Source of the DNA: Phycisphaerales bacterium
Lineage (GTDB): Bacteria > Planctomycetota > Phycisphaerae > Phycisphaerales > JAGLTS01
Direction of reading: 5' to 3'
NCBI GenBank assembly: GCA_023135165.1
Contig: JAGLTS010000050.1
Span: 1 to 47,080, forward strand
Length of the DNA stretch: 47,080 nt
Shown: piece after piece, positions 1 through 9,833 of the stretch
Layout: each line of letters begins with the position of its first letter
Position numbering within the stretch: the first letter of the stretch is position 1
Program-made: the position numbers and the translations under genes
Notes under the pieces: generated by a model
The model's database searches: none
The model's input: the letters and a program-made list of their open reading frames with translations, nothing else
What the model was told of the DNA's origin: nothing

Positions 1-106
1 ATAACACAAAGGCGCAATTCCTTGGAGCCGCCCGGGGGTGACGCGCGTGGTGCAATGCACATCGTGGGCATTCCGCGCACACCGGATTCGCCGAATCACG
101 AAGCAG

Positions 107-1336
107 CTATTCGCCGAGCGTCATTCGCGCATCCGCCACGACCTCAAGCTCGATCGTCCGCTCCGCGATCGCGCCGCTGGCGAGATCCCGCATCGTCACT
201 TTGAACTGGTATGTGCCGACGCTCAGGCGTGGGAGGTCCACCGGAACCGCGAGGAAGAAGTCTCGCCGACGGTTGCGCGACACATCGTCGTACCGCTGCT
301 CCGGCTCGCGCCAGACCTGCGTGCCATCCTCATCCTTGTACAGGGCGAGCGTCTGGCCGAGTTCGACGCGGTAAAGCCCGTCATCGTCCGGATGGGAGGT
401 GAAGTTCTCCAGCTCGACGTACACGCCGATGCGGTGCGGCCGATCCATCAGGAGCTTGTGATTGGCCAGCGGCTGGTACTGGCCCAGCCCGCTCGCGCTC
501 TGGACCAACTCCATGACCGGGATCGTCAGCGGCAGATCCTCCGACAGCGTGGCGGAGAGCGCACGGACCGCCTCGATGAGCGGCTCACGGCCGTTGTCGC
601 GGTATACGTCGTTGTGGATCGTCTCGGCGAACACAGACAAGGCCCGCAGCGCGGCAAGCTCATCCTCGGCAAGCTCATCCGACGTAGGCGGGACATCGTA
701 TGTTCCGGGTGCGTAGGCCTGTGACAGTGCGAGCAGGATGTGGGCGTAAAACACAGCATCGGTCTGTTGAACATCACGCCGCAGCTCAGCGAGAAGCAAC
801 TCGACCGGATCGGGCGGGGGTGCCTCGATGGGCTGCACCGGCTGTGGCGCGGCCTCGGTTGAGTCCGCAACGGCTGTGTCAGGCGTGGGCTCAGGATCAA
901 CACTCGCCCCATCGCCAGCCAACTCGGCGAGCCCAGCGCCGGGGGACCGGACGGTCAGGGCTGCCTGCGGATCGGCCTCTCCCGCTGACAACGTCGGGTC
1001 GTCAGCCTCCGTACCAGGCCACGTGCCGTGCTCGACCCAGTACTCGAAAGCGCTGGTCGTTCGTGTCAGATCATCCGCCAGCCCGTCTTCCGCTCCGCTC
1101 GCCGTCTGCTCATCCTCGATTGGCGCATCCAGCACATCGGTGGATGGTTTATCCTGCCCGGTCGCCAGACTGTCGAGGCTGGCGTCGGCGTGCCCAACAC
1201 CTGTCGCAGCGCCGCCGGGCAGAAGCCCGCACGCGCTCAGGCACAGGCACAGGGTCAGACAGGCCGGCGCTGTCACAGCCCATCCCATGCCTCGTCCAAT
1301 CGTGATCCCATCGGTGTGTGCGTCTCGCATACGCAT
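107..1336 (-). CDS. Predicted lipoprotein of unknown function
   Basis: A 409-residue protein. A hydrophobic segment around residues 17-36 ends in the lipobox L-S-A-C followed by G, so export and lipid attachment are expected. The ATG at 1336 follows an AGGAG sequence at 7 bases spacing; a second ATG lies two codons in. After the lipobox comes a long low-complexity stretch rich in A, D, E, P and T. The C-terminal ~170 residues look folded and beta-rich (for example VYVELENF, TYQFKVTM, IELEVV). It lies 67 bases downstream of holA on the same strand and is probably cotranscribed. In E. coli holA neighbours the lipoprotein gene lptE, but this protein is twice as long and I see no LptE likeness. 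Function not recognised. Confidence 0.75.
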   Translation of the reverse strand: MRMRDAHTDGITIGRGMGWAVTAPACLTLCLCLSACGLLPGGAATGVGHADASLDSLATGQDKPSTDVLDAPIEDEQTASGAEDGLADDLTRTTSAFEYWVEHGTWPGTEADDPTLSAGEADPQAALTVRSPGAGLAELAGDGASVDPEPTPDTAVADSTEAAPQPVQPIEAPPPDPVELLLAELRRDVQQTDAVFYAHILLALSQAYAPGTYDVPPTSDELAEDELAALRALSVFAETIHNDVYRDNGREPLIEAVRALSATLSEDLPLTIPVMELVQSASGLGQYQPLANHKLLMDRPHRIGVYVELENFTSHPDDDGLYRVELGQTLALYKDEDGTQVWREPEQRYDDVSRNRRRDFFLAVPVDLPRLSVGTYQFKVTMRDLASGAIAERTIELEVVADARMTLGE

Positions 1337-1403
1337 GGCGGTGCTCCTGCATGCCCTTGGCCATCCTGGCCCGGCGAATGCCCCCGCTTGGTCTTATCGT
1401 CCA

Positions 1404-2417
1404 CTAGCCCGCCGCGACGCAAATCTCCGCGACGAGTCGTTCCAGATTCTCCGCCTGCCTGCCAAGCCCGCTTCTTACCCGGACATGGGTTTCGACGGAT
1501 TGGTCAAACAGCCGGGCTGCGGCAGCCGGCCCCATCCGCTTGGCTGCCTGCATCACCAGCGACAACGAGTCACCCCAGAGCTTGAGGTCCCTGCCCAGGC
1601 TTCGCGCATCCTCACCCTGGTCGATCGCCGCCGCCATGAGCGACAGCTTCCGCGCCAGGTCGGTGACGTGGTATGCCGCCTGCGTCGCCGCTGCATCCTT
1701 GTTGCGGGCAAGGTCCAGGAGTTGGCGGACCTGGCCGATCGCTCGCTGTGGATCGCCGCAGAGCAGTTCGCGCTGGATTTGCCAGGCTTCTTCCTCGCGC
1801 GACAGGCCGATCATCTCGCCGACCAACTCCGATGTGATCGTGCCGCCCGGGCCTGCCGCGAGGGCGAGCTTGGCGACCTCGCTGTCCAGTCGGCCAAGAT
1901 CCACACCGGCCCGCGCGACGAGCAGGCCCGCCGCCTCGGGGTCGAGCGTCGCGTCGTATCGCCTCTCACAGCGCATCATCGCGAATGTCGTTGCCTGACG
2001 CTGCGTCGCCGCATCGCACTTGATCACGACTCCACCGTGCTTGATGATGATCTTGTCGAGCTTTGTGTTCGGCCGCCACGTCTCAGCCCGCAAGACGAGC
2101 GTCGTCCGTTCGGTCGGCGCCGCAGCGTATCGCTCCACGATCCGCCGGCGATCATCACCCTTCACGAACACCTCCGCCTTGTCCACGACAACGATCTTGG
2201 CCGGTGTCATCAGCGCGTATGATCGGCACTCGTCGAGAACCTCCGCGACGCCGGCCGTCTCGCCGTCGTATGAGAAGACCTCGACGCCGCCGTGCGCCTC
2301 TTCGATCGCCTCTTTGAGTCGACGGACTCGTTCTCGCAGGAGGTAGAGTTCCTTGCCGTAGAGGACAGCCACGCCGACGTTGGCATTGAGCGTCGATGTA
2401 TCGGTGCGTTTGGTCAT
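1404..2417 (-). CDS. holA: DNA polymerase III subunit delta
   Basis: The delta subunit of the clamp loader, which opens the beta sliding clamp during replication. The roughly 337-residue length fits the family. The N-terminal part has the delta-type fold pattern: VLYGKELYLLRERVRRL, then a strand-rich domain containing KIVVVDKAEVF. The middle contains the typical KLDKIIIKHGGVVIKCD and the later VDLGRLDSEVAKLALAAG, with the C-terminal helical collar region rich in A, R and L. A GTG seven codons upstream (2438) is in frame, but the ATG at 2417 gives the normal N-terminus. The lipoprotein gene follows on the same strand. The assignment rests on recognised family sequence character, not on a search. 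Confidence 0.85.
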   Translation of the reverse strand: MTKRTDTSTLNANVGVAVLYGKELYLLRERVRRLKEAIEEAHGGVEVFSYDGETAGVAEVLDECRSYALMTPAKIVVVDKAEVFVKGDDRRRIVERYAAAPTERTTLVLRAETWRPNTKLDKIIIKHGGVVIKCDAATQRQATTFAMMRCERRYDATLDPEAAGLLVARAGVDLGRLDSEVAKLALAAGPGGTITSELVGEMIGLSREEEAWQIQRELLCGDPQRAIGQVRQLLDLARNKDAAATQAAYHVTDLARKLSLMAAAIDQGEDARSLGRDLKLWGDSLSLVMQAAKRMGPAAAARLFDQSVETHVRVRSGLGRQAENLERLVAEICVAAG

Positions 2418-2621
2418 CGCTGTTTCGCACGATACCACACGACGGAGCAGCGGGCCGCGGATTGCTCGCTGGCTGGGGTCGGTGACACTCTCGAAAACGA
2501 GGCGCCAGCAGTGGTGCGGTGAACCTCACGTTGCCTCGCTCGTCCGCCCCCTACGATGTACGGCATGCGACACAACCGGTTCGTCTGACGCAGCGGTGAG
2601 GAGGAGCGCGTTGCCATAAGA

Positions 2622-2651
2622 AAAGCCCGGGGATGTGAGTCCCGGGGCTTT
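2622..2651 (-). terminator. Intrinsic terminator of the glutamate synthase operon
   Basis: Twelve-base arms (2622-2633 and 2640-2651) with one G-G mismatch enclose a six-base loop. Read on the minus strand, the GC-rich stem is followed by TTTTCTTA. It lies 67 bases past the stop of the FMN glutamate synthase gene. Confidence 0.8.
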
Positions 2652-2718
2652 GGTTGATGGCTGTGATGTGGTGGTGGGGGTGGCGGGGGGCTTGTCTCCA
2701 GACCAGCCGGTGATGTCG

Positions 2719-4308
2719 TCAGCCGCTGAGGATCTCTTCCGCGGCCGCCTTGTCAACATCGGTCATGAACGGGATGCCGCTGATGTTCGCCGCCTCATGG
2801 GTCAGGCATGCCAAGTCATCGCGCGAGATGTACTCGAGTGCGAACTTCCTGCTCCCGCACATGAGTTGACGAAGGCCTTGCGCAAGCCGTTCGTAGTAGG
2901 TGTAAAGCCCGATCGCACCGGTCGGCAGGCTTTCGAACTCGTCATTTCCGAGTTCCTTGCGCAGTTCCGCCGCGGTCACGAAGATCTCATCCTTGCTGGT
3001 GCCGAAGCGTTCCACGTATACAGGAACCTGGTGATCTTCAATCGTTCGGCCGAGCGTCTTACCCACCATCGCCGCCGCGATCGGCGCACGCGCCATTCCC
3101 ACAAGCTTGACGAACGGCGCGCCAAGCGCCAATCCCTTGAAGATTTGATCCTCGAAGGTAAAGCCGCCAGCAACGGCGAGAGCGGGGATCTCGTAACCTC
3201 TGTCGGCAAGACGTGCTGCATACTCATAAAGCAACGAATGGAGTTCCACCGGAGGCACGCCCCACTCATTCATCATGCGCCACGGGCTCATCCCCGTGCC
3301 GCCGCCCGCTCCATCCACGGTGAGCAGATCAAGCTTGTACTTCGTGGCGAACAGCACCGCCCGAGCCAGATCGGCCGGTCTGTACGCGCCCGTCTTGAGG
3401 AAGATGTACTTCGCACCCGCTTGGCGCAGTTGCTCGACCCTCTCGGCGAAGGCCTCTTCACTCACCATGCCAACCCGCGAATGGCGTTCAAATTCCTTGA
3501 ACGCGCCTCGCTCGAATGCCTTAATGATGTCCGGATCGGTCGGATTCGGAAGCACGACATAGCCGCGCTTGTAAAGCATCTGCGCTTTCTTCAGGCTGGT
3601 GACCTTGACCTCGCCGCCGATGTCTTTCGCGCCTTGTCCCCACTTCAGCTCGACGCATTCGACGCCCAGCTTTTCGATCGCATACTCCTGCACGCCAAGC
3701 CTCGTATCCTCAACGTTCGCCTGGCAGATAATCGCGCCGTATCCATCGCGCTGATTGTCTTGATAGAGCTTGACGCGCCGCTTGAGATCGACGGTTTCGA
3801 GTATCCGGTTGTCCTTGATGACCGCCTCGGGGTCCATGCCGACGACGTTCTCGCCTATCGTCAGGCCGGTCCCGGAGATCGCGGAGCCGATCGCCAGTCC
3901 TTCCCAATTGTTCTTGGCGATGTTCGTTGAGCCGATGCCGGGGATAACCAAAGGCAACTTGAACTTAATGCCCTTGTCATGGCCGAATGCGACTTCCAAG
4001 TTGACGGCCGGGAAGATGGCCTTGTCGCTGTCAGCCTCGATGCCGTGCGCGCCGACCGCGGTGCCCATGATGTTGAAGTGCGAGTAGTCGACCGGATAGA
4101 CCTTCTCCGACGCCGTGGTGATGACACCAAACGGCTGCGGATAGATCACCTCGTGGCCGCGATACGCGGACTTGCCGATCTCACACATGCCGATGCAACC
4201 ATCGACGCATGTGACGCACATGCCTGAGGAGGGCGTGATCGACCCCTCAGTCCTGTTCTTCGTCAGGGTAGCGGCTGAAGCGTTAATACGCGAAAGTGAC
4301 GTTGACAT
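2719..4308 (-). CDS. FMN-binding glutamate synthase family protein (GltB central/FMN domain, no amidotransferase)
   Basis: A 529-residue protein of the stand-alone glutamate synthase family (Pfam Glu_synthase). It should form glutamate from 2-oxoglutarate and ammonia, or act on a related substrate, at FMN and an iron-sulfur centre. Visible features are LVIPGIGSTNIAKNNWEGLA early in the barrel, ELKWGQGAKDIGGEV, and the phosphate/FMN-binding VDGAGGGTGMSPWRMMNEWG followed by AVAGGFTFEDQIFKGLALGA. The usual N-terminal Ntn-glutaminase domain is absent. Instead there is a cysteine cluster at C31, C34, C38 and C42. The ATG at 4308 has AGAGG close upstream. It is the last gene of the NuoE/NuoF/ferredoxin operon, 19 bases after the ferredoxin gene, so its electrons probably come from those subunits. 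The exact reaction is inferred; some family members have no proven activity. Confidence 0.85.
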   Translation of the reverse strand: MSTSLSRINASAATLTKNRTEGSITPSSGMCVTCVDGCIGMCEIGKSAYRGHEVIYPQPFGVITTASEKVYPVDYSHFNIMGTAVGAHGIEADSDKAIFPAVNLEVAFGHDKGIKFKLPLVIPGIGSTNIAKNNWEGLAIGSAISGTGLTIGENVVGMDPEAVIKDNRILETVDLKRRVKLYQDNQRDGYGAIICQANVEDTRLGVQEYAIEKLGVECVELKWGQGAKDIGGEVKVTSLKKAQMLYKRGYVVLPNPTDPDIIKAFERGAFKEFERHSRVGMVSEEAFAERVEQLRQAGAKYIFLKTGAYRPADLARAVLFATKYKLDLLTVDGAGGGTGMSPWRMMNEWGVPPVELHSLLYEYAARLADRGYEIPALAVAGGFTFEDQIFKGLALGAPFVKLVGMARAPIAAAMVGKTLGRTIEDHQVPVYVERFGTSKDEIFVTAAELRKELGNDEFESLPTGAIGLYTYYERLAQGLRQLMCGSRKFALEYISRDDLACLTHEAANISGIPFMTDVDKAAAEEILSG

Positions 4309-4327
4309 TGCCTCTGTTCTCCGTCTG

Positions 4328-5005
4328 TCAATCTTTCTCTATCTCACACGCAACACATGGCGTCATGTAGCACATCATATCGTCGAACTGATCTTTCTCG
4401 ACGCACGGCGGCGCGAGATTCGCGCAACCGCCACATATCGCCTTCTCCGGTTCGGTATAGGTGCATCGGAGTTGGCAAGTGGGGCACACGTAGATGCACC
4501 CGCCACACAACCGGCACACGTCGGACTTGATGTCGAACGGCGTCCCAACCGTGCGGTTCTGACCGCGCCCGCGGAAGCCGATGGCCTTCGCCATCATTTG
4601 CTCCTCGCACATCCGTACACACAGCCCGCAGAGGATGCAATCCTCATATTCCTGCCGAAAGCGCTGTCGGCGGATGTTGTGGGCGGCGGCGATATCCTGG
4701 ATCGTCTTGGATTGCGGGCACGAGGCGAGCAGGAGTTCGATCACCATGTTGCGCGCCCGCAACACACGCGAGGAGGCCGTCCGCACCTTGAGCCCTTCCT
4801 GCGCCGGATACGTGCATGAACTGACCAGCTTCGCCCTCGGCCCCTCGCCGATCTCGACCATGCACAGCCGGCAGGCACCGTACGGGGACAACCCTTCCAT
4901 GTGGCACAATGTCGGGATTGGGAATCCCAGCGAGCTCGCCGCCTCGAGCAGCGTCGTGCCTTTTTCAACTGACGTTTGCAGGCCGTTGATGGTGAGAGTG
5001 ATCAT
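4328..5005 (-). CDS. NuoG/HoxU-type iron-sulfur subunit, multi-cluster ferredoxin
   Basis: About 225 residues from the ATG at 5005, which has AGGA upstream; an in-frame TTG three codons earlier is possible. The N-terminal domain is a plant-type [2Fe-2S] ferredoxin as in NuoG or HoxU (C34, C45, C48, C64; motif YGACRLCMVEI). It is followed by two [4Fe-4S] motifs (C123/126/129/133 and C164/167/170/174). In the segment that in NuoG normally holds the His/Cys N3 cluster (H-x3-C-x2-C-x5-C), only one cysteine is visible (LLLASCPQ), so that cluster seems lost. The last 50 residues add eight more cysteines, including CGGC, CYMTPC and CVAC, which could bind another cluster. It probably passes electrons from the NuoF-like subunit to the glutamate synthase encoded 19 bases downstream. 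Confidence 0.85.
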   Translation of the reverse strand: MITLTINGLQTSVEKGTTLLEAASSLGFPIPTLCHMEGLSPYGACRLCMVEIGEGPRAKLVSSCTYPAQEGLKVRTASSRVLRARNMVIELLLASCPQSKTIQDIAAAHNIRRQRFRQEYEDCILCGLCVRMCEEQMMAKAIGFRGRGQNRTVGTPFDIKSDVCRLCGGCIYVCPTCQLRCTYTEPEKAICGGCANLAPPCVEKDQFDDMMCYMTPCVACEIEKD

Positions 5006-5036
5006 TGCATCCAATCCTGATTCTCAAACAGATGCT

Positions 5037-6887
5037 CTATCTTACATCTATGGCGTCGAAGTTGCATACCGTCCTGCAGGATCCGCACTTGATGCACTTG
5101 TCAACGTCGATGACATGCCGGCCCTTCTTTTCACCCGAAATAGCCCCTTCGGAACAAACGGTCACACACAGACCACAGCCCGTGCAATTCTCGTTGATGG
5201 AGTAGGTGACAAGCTCCTTGCACACGCCGGCGGGACAGCGCTGGTTCTCAATATGCTCGATATATTCATCACGGAAGTAACGCAGCGTCGACAGCACCGG
5301 GTTCGAGGCTGTCTGGCCGAGACCACACATCGTGGTGTCCTTGACGACGTGCGCCAGTTCCTCAAGCAGGTCCAAGTCTTGCAGCGTCGCCTTCCCATTG
5401 GAAATGTCTTCGAGGATCTCATACATTCGCTGCGTGCCTTTTCGGCACGTGAAGCATTTCCCGCAGGACTCATCCATGAGGAAGTTCATGAAGTACTTGG
5501 CGACATCGACCATGCATGTGTTGTCATCCATGACGATCATGCCGCCGGAACCCATGATCGAGCCTGCTTTCGCCAGACTGTCGTAGTCGACGGGCAAGTC
5601 AAAGCGGTCGGCGGGTATGCAGCCGCCGGACGGTCCGCCGGTTTGGACAGCCTTGATCTTGCCGTTGCCGCGCGCGCCGCCGCCGATGTCATGGACGATC
5701 TTCTCGATCGTAATGCCCATTGGGACTTCGACGAGGCCCGTGTTTTTTATCTTTCCGACAAGGCTGAATATCTTCGTGCCGGTGTTTCCGTTCGTGCCGA
5801 CTTTTGCGTATTCCTCGGCGCCGAGCTTGAAGATGAGCGGAATGTTCGCCCACGTCTCAACATTGTTGATCGCGGTCGGCCTGCCGTTGATGCCTTTCTC
5901 GACAGGGAACGGTGGGCGTTGCACCGGCTCGCCCATTTTGCCTTCGATGGAGCGGATCAGCGCGGTTTCTTCGCCGCAGACGAAGGCGCCGGCGCCTCTC
6001 ACGAGTTCGATGTCGAATCGAAGTCCGGTTCCGAGGATATCATCGCCCAAGAGGCCGAGTTCGCGGCACTGCCGGAGGGCGATCATCAGATGCTTGATAG
6101 CTAGTGGGTACTCATTGCGCACATACAAGACGCCTTCCGTTGCCCCGGTGGCGTAGGCGGCGATGAGCATTCCTTCAATGATGCTGTGCGGATTACCTTC
6201 AAGGATGCTGCGATCCATGTAGGCACCGGGATCACCTTCGTCGGCGTTACAGACGAGGATCTTGGCGGGTTCGTCAGGCAGCGCCGCGAGGAGATCCCAT
6301 TTCAAGCCGGTGGGAAATCCCGCTCCGCCGCGACCGCGCAAGCCAGAGTCCTTCACTTCTTGAAGCGCTTGATAAGGGCTTCGATTCGCCAGCACATCCT
6401 GGAGTGCCCCGTATCCGCCGGAGACGATGCAGGTGTAGATGCGGATGGGATCCAGCGCCTGGTTCATCCGCATGATGGACCGCTGCTGATTCCGGAAGAA
6501 CGGGATCTTGTCGTATCGGTAGAATCCCCGCCCCGTCTCAGGATCGGCGAAGAGGAGGTCTTCAAGCACCTCATCCGCAGCGACGGCTTGGACGATCCGC
6601 ACCATCTGCTTGGCGTCAACCTTGGGATAGAAAGTCCCTTGCGGTTCGATGAGGACCGACGGCTCGGCTTCGCAGAATCCATGGCAGCCGGTGACTCGCA
6701 GGTGGATCTTATCCGTCAGGCCTTTATCCAGAAGCTCGCGCTTGGTCACGCGGATCAGATCGTTCGCTCCGCTTGCCTGCCCACAGGTGCCTGCCGGTAT
6801 CACAATCACCGGGATGTTCGGCTCCCGATCGGCGGTGAGGCGCGCCTGGAGGCTGCTGAAATCCTCAATAACTTGTAGTCTTTCCAT
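5037..6887 (-). CDS. NuoF/HydB/HoxF-like NADH-oxidising flavoprotein with extra ferredoxin domains
   Basis: A 616-residue protein of the size and layout of the NADH-binding subunit of electron-bifurcating hydrogenases and related complexes. Residues ~20-110 form a thioredoxin-like [2Fe-2S] domain (C35, C68, C72 visible; a fourth ligand is not obvious). FMN and NADH binding is shown by GRGGAGFPTGLKWD at 185-198 and ADEGDPGAYMDRSILEGNPH at 215-234. An SLBB region follows. The NuoF C-terminal [4Fe-4S] site is C475, C478, C481 and C521. Two ferredoxin clusters close the protein (C568/571/574/578 and C598/601/604/608). These added clusters are typical of HydB-type rather than respiratory NuoF proteins. 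It lies 71 bases after the NuoE-like gene and 31 before the ferredoxin gene. No hydrogenase catalytic subunit is present nearby. Confidence 0.9.
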   Translation of the reverse strand: MERLQVIEDFSSLQARLTADREPNIPVIVIPAGTCGQASGANDLIRVTKRELLDKGLTDKIHLRVTGCHGFCEAEPSVLIEPQGTFYPKVDAKQMVRIVQAVAADEVLEDLLFADPETGRGFYRYDKIPFFRNQQRSIMRMNQALDPIRIYTCIVSGGYGALQDVLANRSPYQALQEVKDSGLRGRGGAGFPTGLKWDLLAALPDEPAKILVCNADEGDPGAYMDRSILEGNPHSIIEGMLIAAYATGATEGVLYVRNEYPLAIKHLMIALRQCRELGLLGDDILGTGLRFDIELVRGAGAFVCGEETALIRSIEGKMGEPVQRPPFPVEKGINGRPTAINNVETWANIPLIFKLGAEEYAKVGTNGNTGTKIFSLVGKIKNTGLVEVPMGITIEKIVHDIGGGARGNGKIKAVQTGGPSGGCIPADRFDLPVDYDSLAKAGSIMGSGGMIVMDDNTCMVDVAKYFMNFLMDESCGKCFTCRKGTQRMYEILEDISNGKATLQDLDLLEELAHVVKDTTMCGLGQTASNPVLSTLRYFRDEYIEHIENQRCPAGVCKELVTYSINENCTGCGLCVTVCSEGAISGEKKGRHVIDVDKCIKCGSCRTVCNFDAIDVR

Positions 6888-6958
6888 GAACCTGTCGTGT
6901 TGTTGAACCCGTCGCGGAGATCCGGAACGGGTGAGTCCAAGGAACCCTTATGAGGTGC

Positions 6959-7807
6959 TTAGATACCGGCACCTTCCAGATCCAACATATGCCCCTTACA
7001 TCCGCGTCGCGAACAGATCTGAAGAACCCCTCCCGATCGAATAAACAAAGTGACCATGGGAGCAGCACAGAGCGGGCACGTGGTTGGGCTCTTGAGTTCA
7101 CCATGACAATGAGGGCAGAAGACATCCAGAACCGTACTCGTACGGATCCCGAATTCGGATTCGACGGTAAAGCTGCCGTAGAGCGCGGATAAGCGGATCC
7201 AGCCGTGCTGCCGTTCGGAGGACATCGTGAGACGTATGGATGGGGCGCCGTCGATGGGATGATCCGGGTCCATCAGGCTGTGATTGCATCGCGAACAGTT
7301 GACATCATAGAGGTAATGGCGCATGTGCTTCTTGATCTGAGCATCATCGAGCCCGGCGCGCGTTTTCTTGATGATTCGCTTGACTTGCCCGGAATCGACG
7401 TTGGAGAAGTAGTGGCCATCCATGACGACGACGGGTCCGATCGCGCAGGCACCCAAGCAGTTCACCGTGTCCAAGGTGAACTCCCCATCGGAGCTTGTCT
7501 CGCCCGGATCGGTCTGCAGTTGCCGGGAGAACTCATCGGCAATGACCGGCGCCCCTCTCACGTGGCAGGCCGTGCCCATGCAGACCGAGCAGAGGTGTTT
7601 GCCGCGAGGCGTCAGACTGAACAAGCTGTAGAAGGTCGCCACGCCGTAGATATCCACGAGCGAAGTGCCGGTCTCCTCAGCCAGGAGTCGCAGGGCATCC
7701 TCGGGCAAGTAGCTGTACTTGGCCTGAATGTCTTCGAGGATCGCGATGAGACCGCCTCGATCTGAAGGATGCTTTTCGACAATGTCTCGAATCTCGTTCG
7801 CGTTCAT
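6959..7807 (-). CDS. NuoE/HydC-like [2Fe-2S] subunit with a cysteine-rich C-terminal extension
   Basis: The first ~155 residues are a normal NuoE/HydC protein: helical N-terminus, then a thioredoxin-like fold with [2Fe-2S] ligands C76, C81, C117 and C121 (CMGTACHVRG and NCLGACAIGP). Normal members stop near 150-170 residues; this one runs to 282. The extra ~120 residues carry four cysteine pairs (C171/C174, C231/C234, C244/C247, C265/C270) in the style of zinc ribbons. It is the first gene of the four-gene operon and should partner the NuoF-like subunit in NADH oxidation. The ATG at 7807 has only a weak ribosome binding site. What the extension binds is unknown. Confidence 0.88.
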   Translation of the reverse strand: MNANEIRDIVEKHPSDRGGLIAILEDIQAKYSYLPEDALRLLAEETGTSLVDIYGVATFYSLFSLTPRGKHLCSVCMGTACHVRGAPVIADEFSRQLQTDPGETSSDGEFTLDTVNCLGACAIGPVVVMDGHYFSNVDSGQVKRIIKKTRAGLDDAQIKKHMRHYLYDVNCSRCNHSLMDPDHPIDGAPSIRLTMSSERQHGWIRLSALYGSFTVESEFGIRTSTVLDVFCPHCHGELKSPTTCPLCAAPMVTLFIRSGGVLQICSRRGCKGHMLDLEGAGI

Positions 7808-8234
7808 CAGTTGTCATCCACAGTGGATCGTCGTCATCCCGGCACACCGCCGCTGCACGTTGGGTCGCGGCGCTACACGTATCCCTCGCGCTGTCAGACA
7901 GTTCCTGCGGATCGCAGGTCCGGGCGCGGATCGGTCGCGCATCGTAGCAGGAAAGCTGGGCGGCTCATCCAGGCCCCAACGTGTGAATGTCAGCATTTTC
8001 TGCTGATTTCTCCGCCCGCCCGCGCTGCCGTGCTCGGCCATTGGCTGCCGGCGCATCCGCCGGCGTGATGCGCCCCTCCCCGGGGTGGTTGTGAGCAGGA
8101 GCCTTGCTGCGCGACGCGCCTGTTCCGCAGAAGCTGCGCAGGCTATCAGTCCCAGCGCGAACATGGGAGCGCAAGAAAGAACCCAGGGATTTGCATCCCT
8201 GGGTTCGGGTTGAGTCTGTTGAACGGATGGAGGC
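7808..8234 (-). promoter_or_regulatory. Leader/promoter region of the NuoE-glutamate synthase operon
   Basis: A gene-free stretch of 427 bases between the gdhA stop and the start of the NuoE-like gene. It holds the gdhA terminator at its right end. It also has an 11-base palindrome CTGTCAGACAG at 7891-7901 and an inverted repeat TCAGCA-ttttc-TGCTGA at 7990-8006, both possible operators. Short open frames here have no recognisable product. No clear -35/-10 pair was found. Confidence 0.35.
8176..8206 (-). terminator. Intrinsic terminator of gdhA
   Basis: Perfect 12-base arms (8179-8190 and 8195-8206) with a four-base loop. On the minus strand the stem is followed by TTTCTT. It lies 29 bases after the gdhA stop. 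Confidence 0.85.
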
Positions 8235-9611
<1,377 letters not shown>

Positions 9612-9833
9612 TCAGACCTTCCTGAACGATGACTGGTATGGAACGGTAATCCTGCCTCGATCTGACGGCAGGCGAAACGGGGCCCACGGCGGACAATCGA
9701 ATGCCGGTCGCGGATCGGCCGGGCAGGCGAGTCTCACCCGCCGGAACCGAGCCGGGCATGGTAGCCGCACCCCGGCGCGTGTTCAGGCCGCCTCGCCGAA
9801 TTGTTCGCTTTTTTGACCAGATGCCCGCACGGT

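Noticed and set aside
38..724. Long plus-strand open frame over the lipoprotein gene
   Set aside because: It is a shadow of the minus-strand lipoprotein gene, with no family-like sequence.
828..2222. 464-residue plus-strand open frame
   Set aside because: Antisense to the lipoprotein and holA genes; composition is that of a GC-rich shadow frame.
2635..3930. 431-residue plus-strand open frame
   Set aside because: Lies opposite the glutamate synthase gene, which has clear FMN-domain motifs.
7814..8164. 116-residue minus-strand open frame before the NuoE-like gene
   Set aside because: No recognisable domain and no ribosome site; lies in the leader region.
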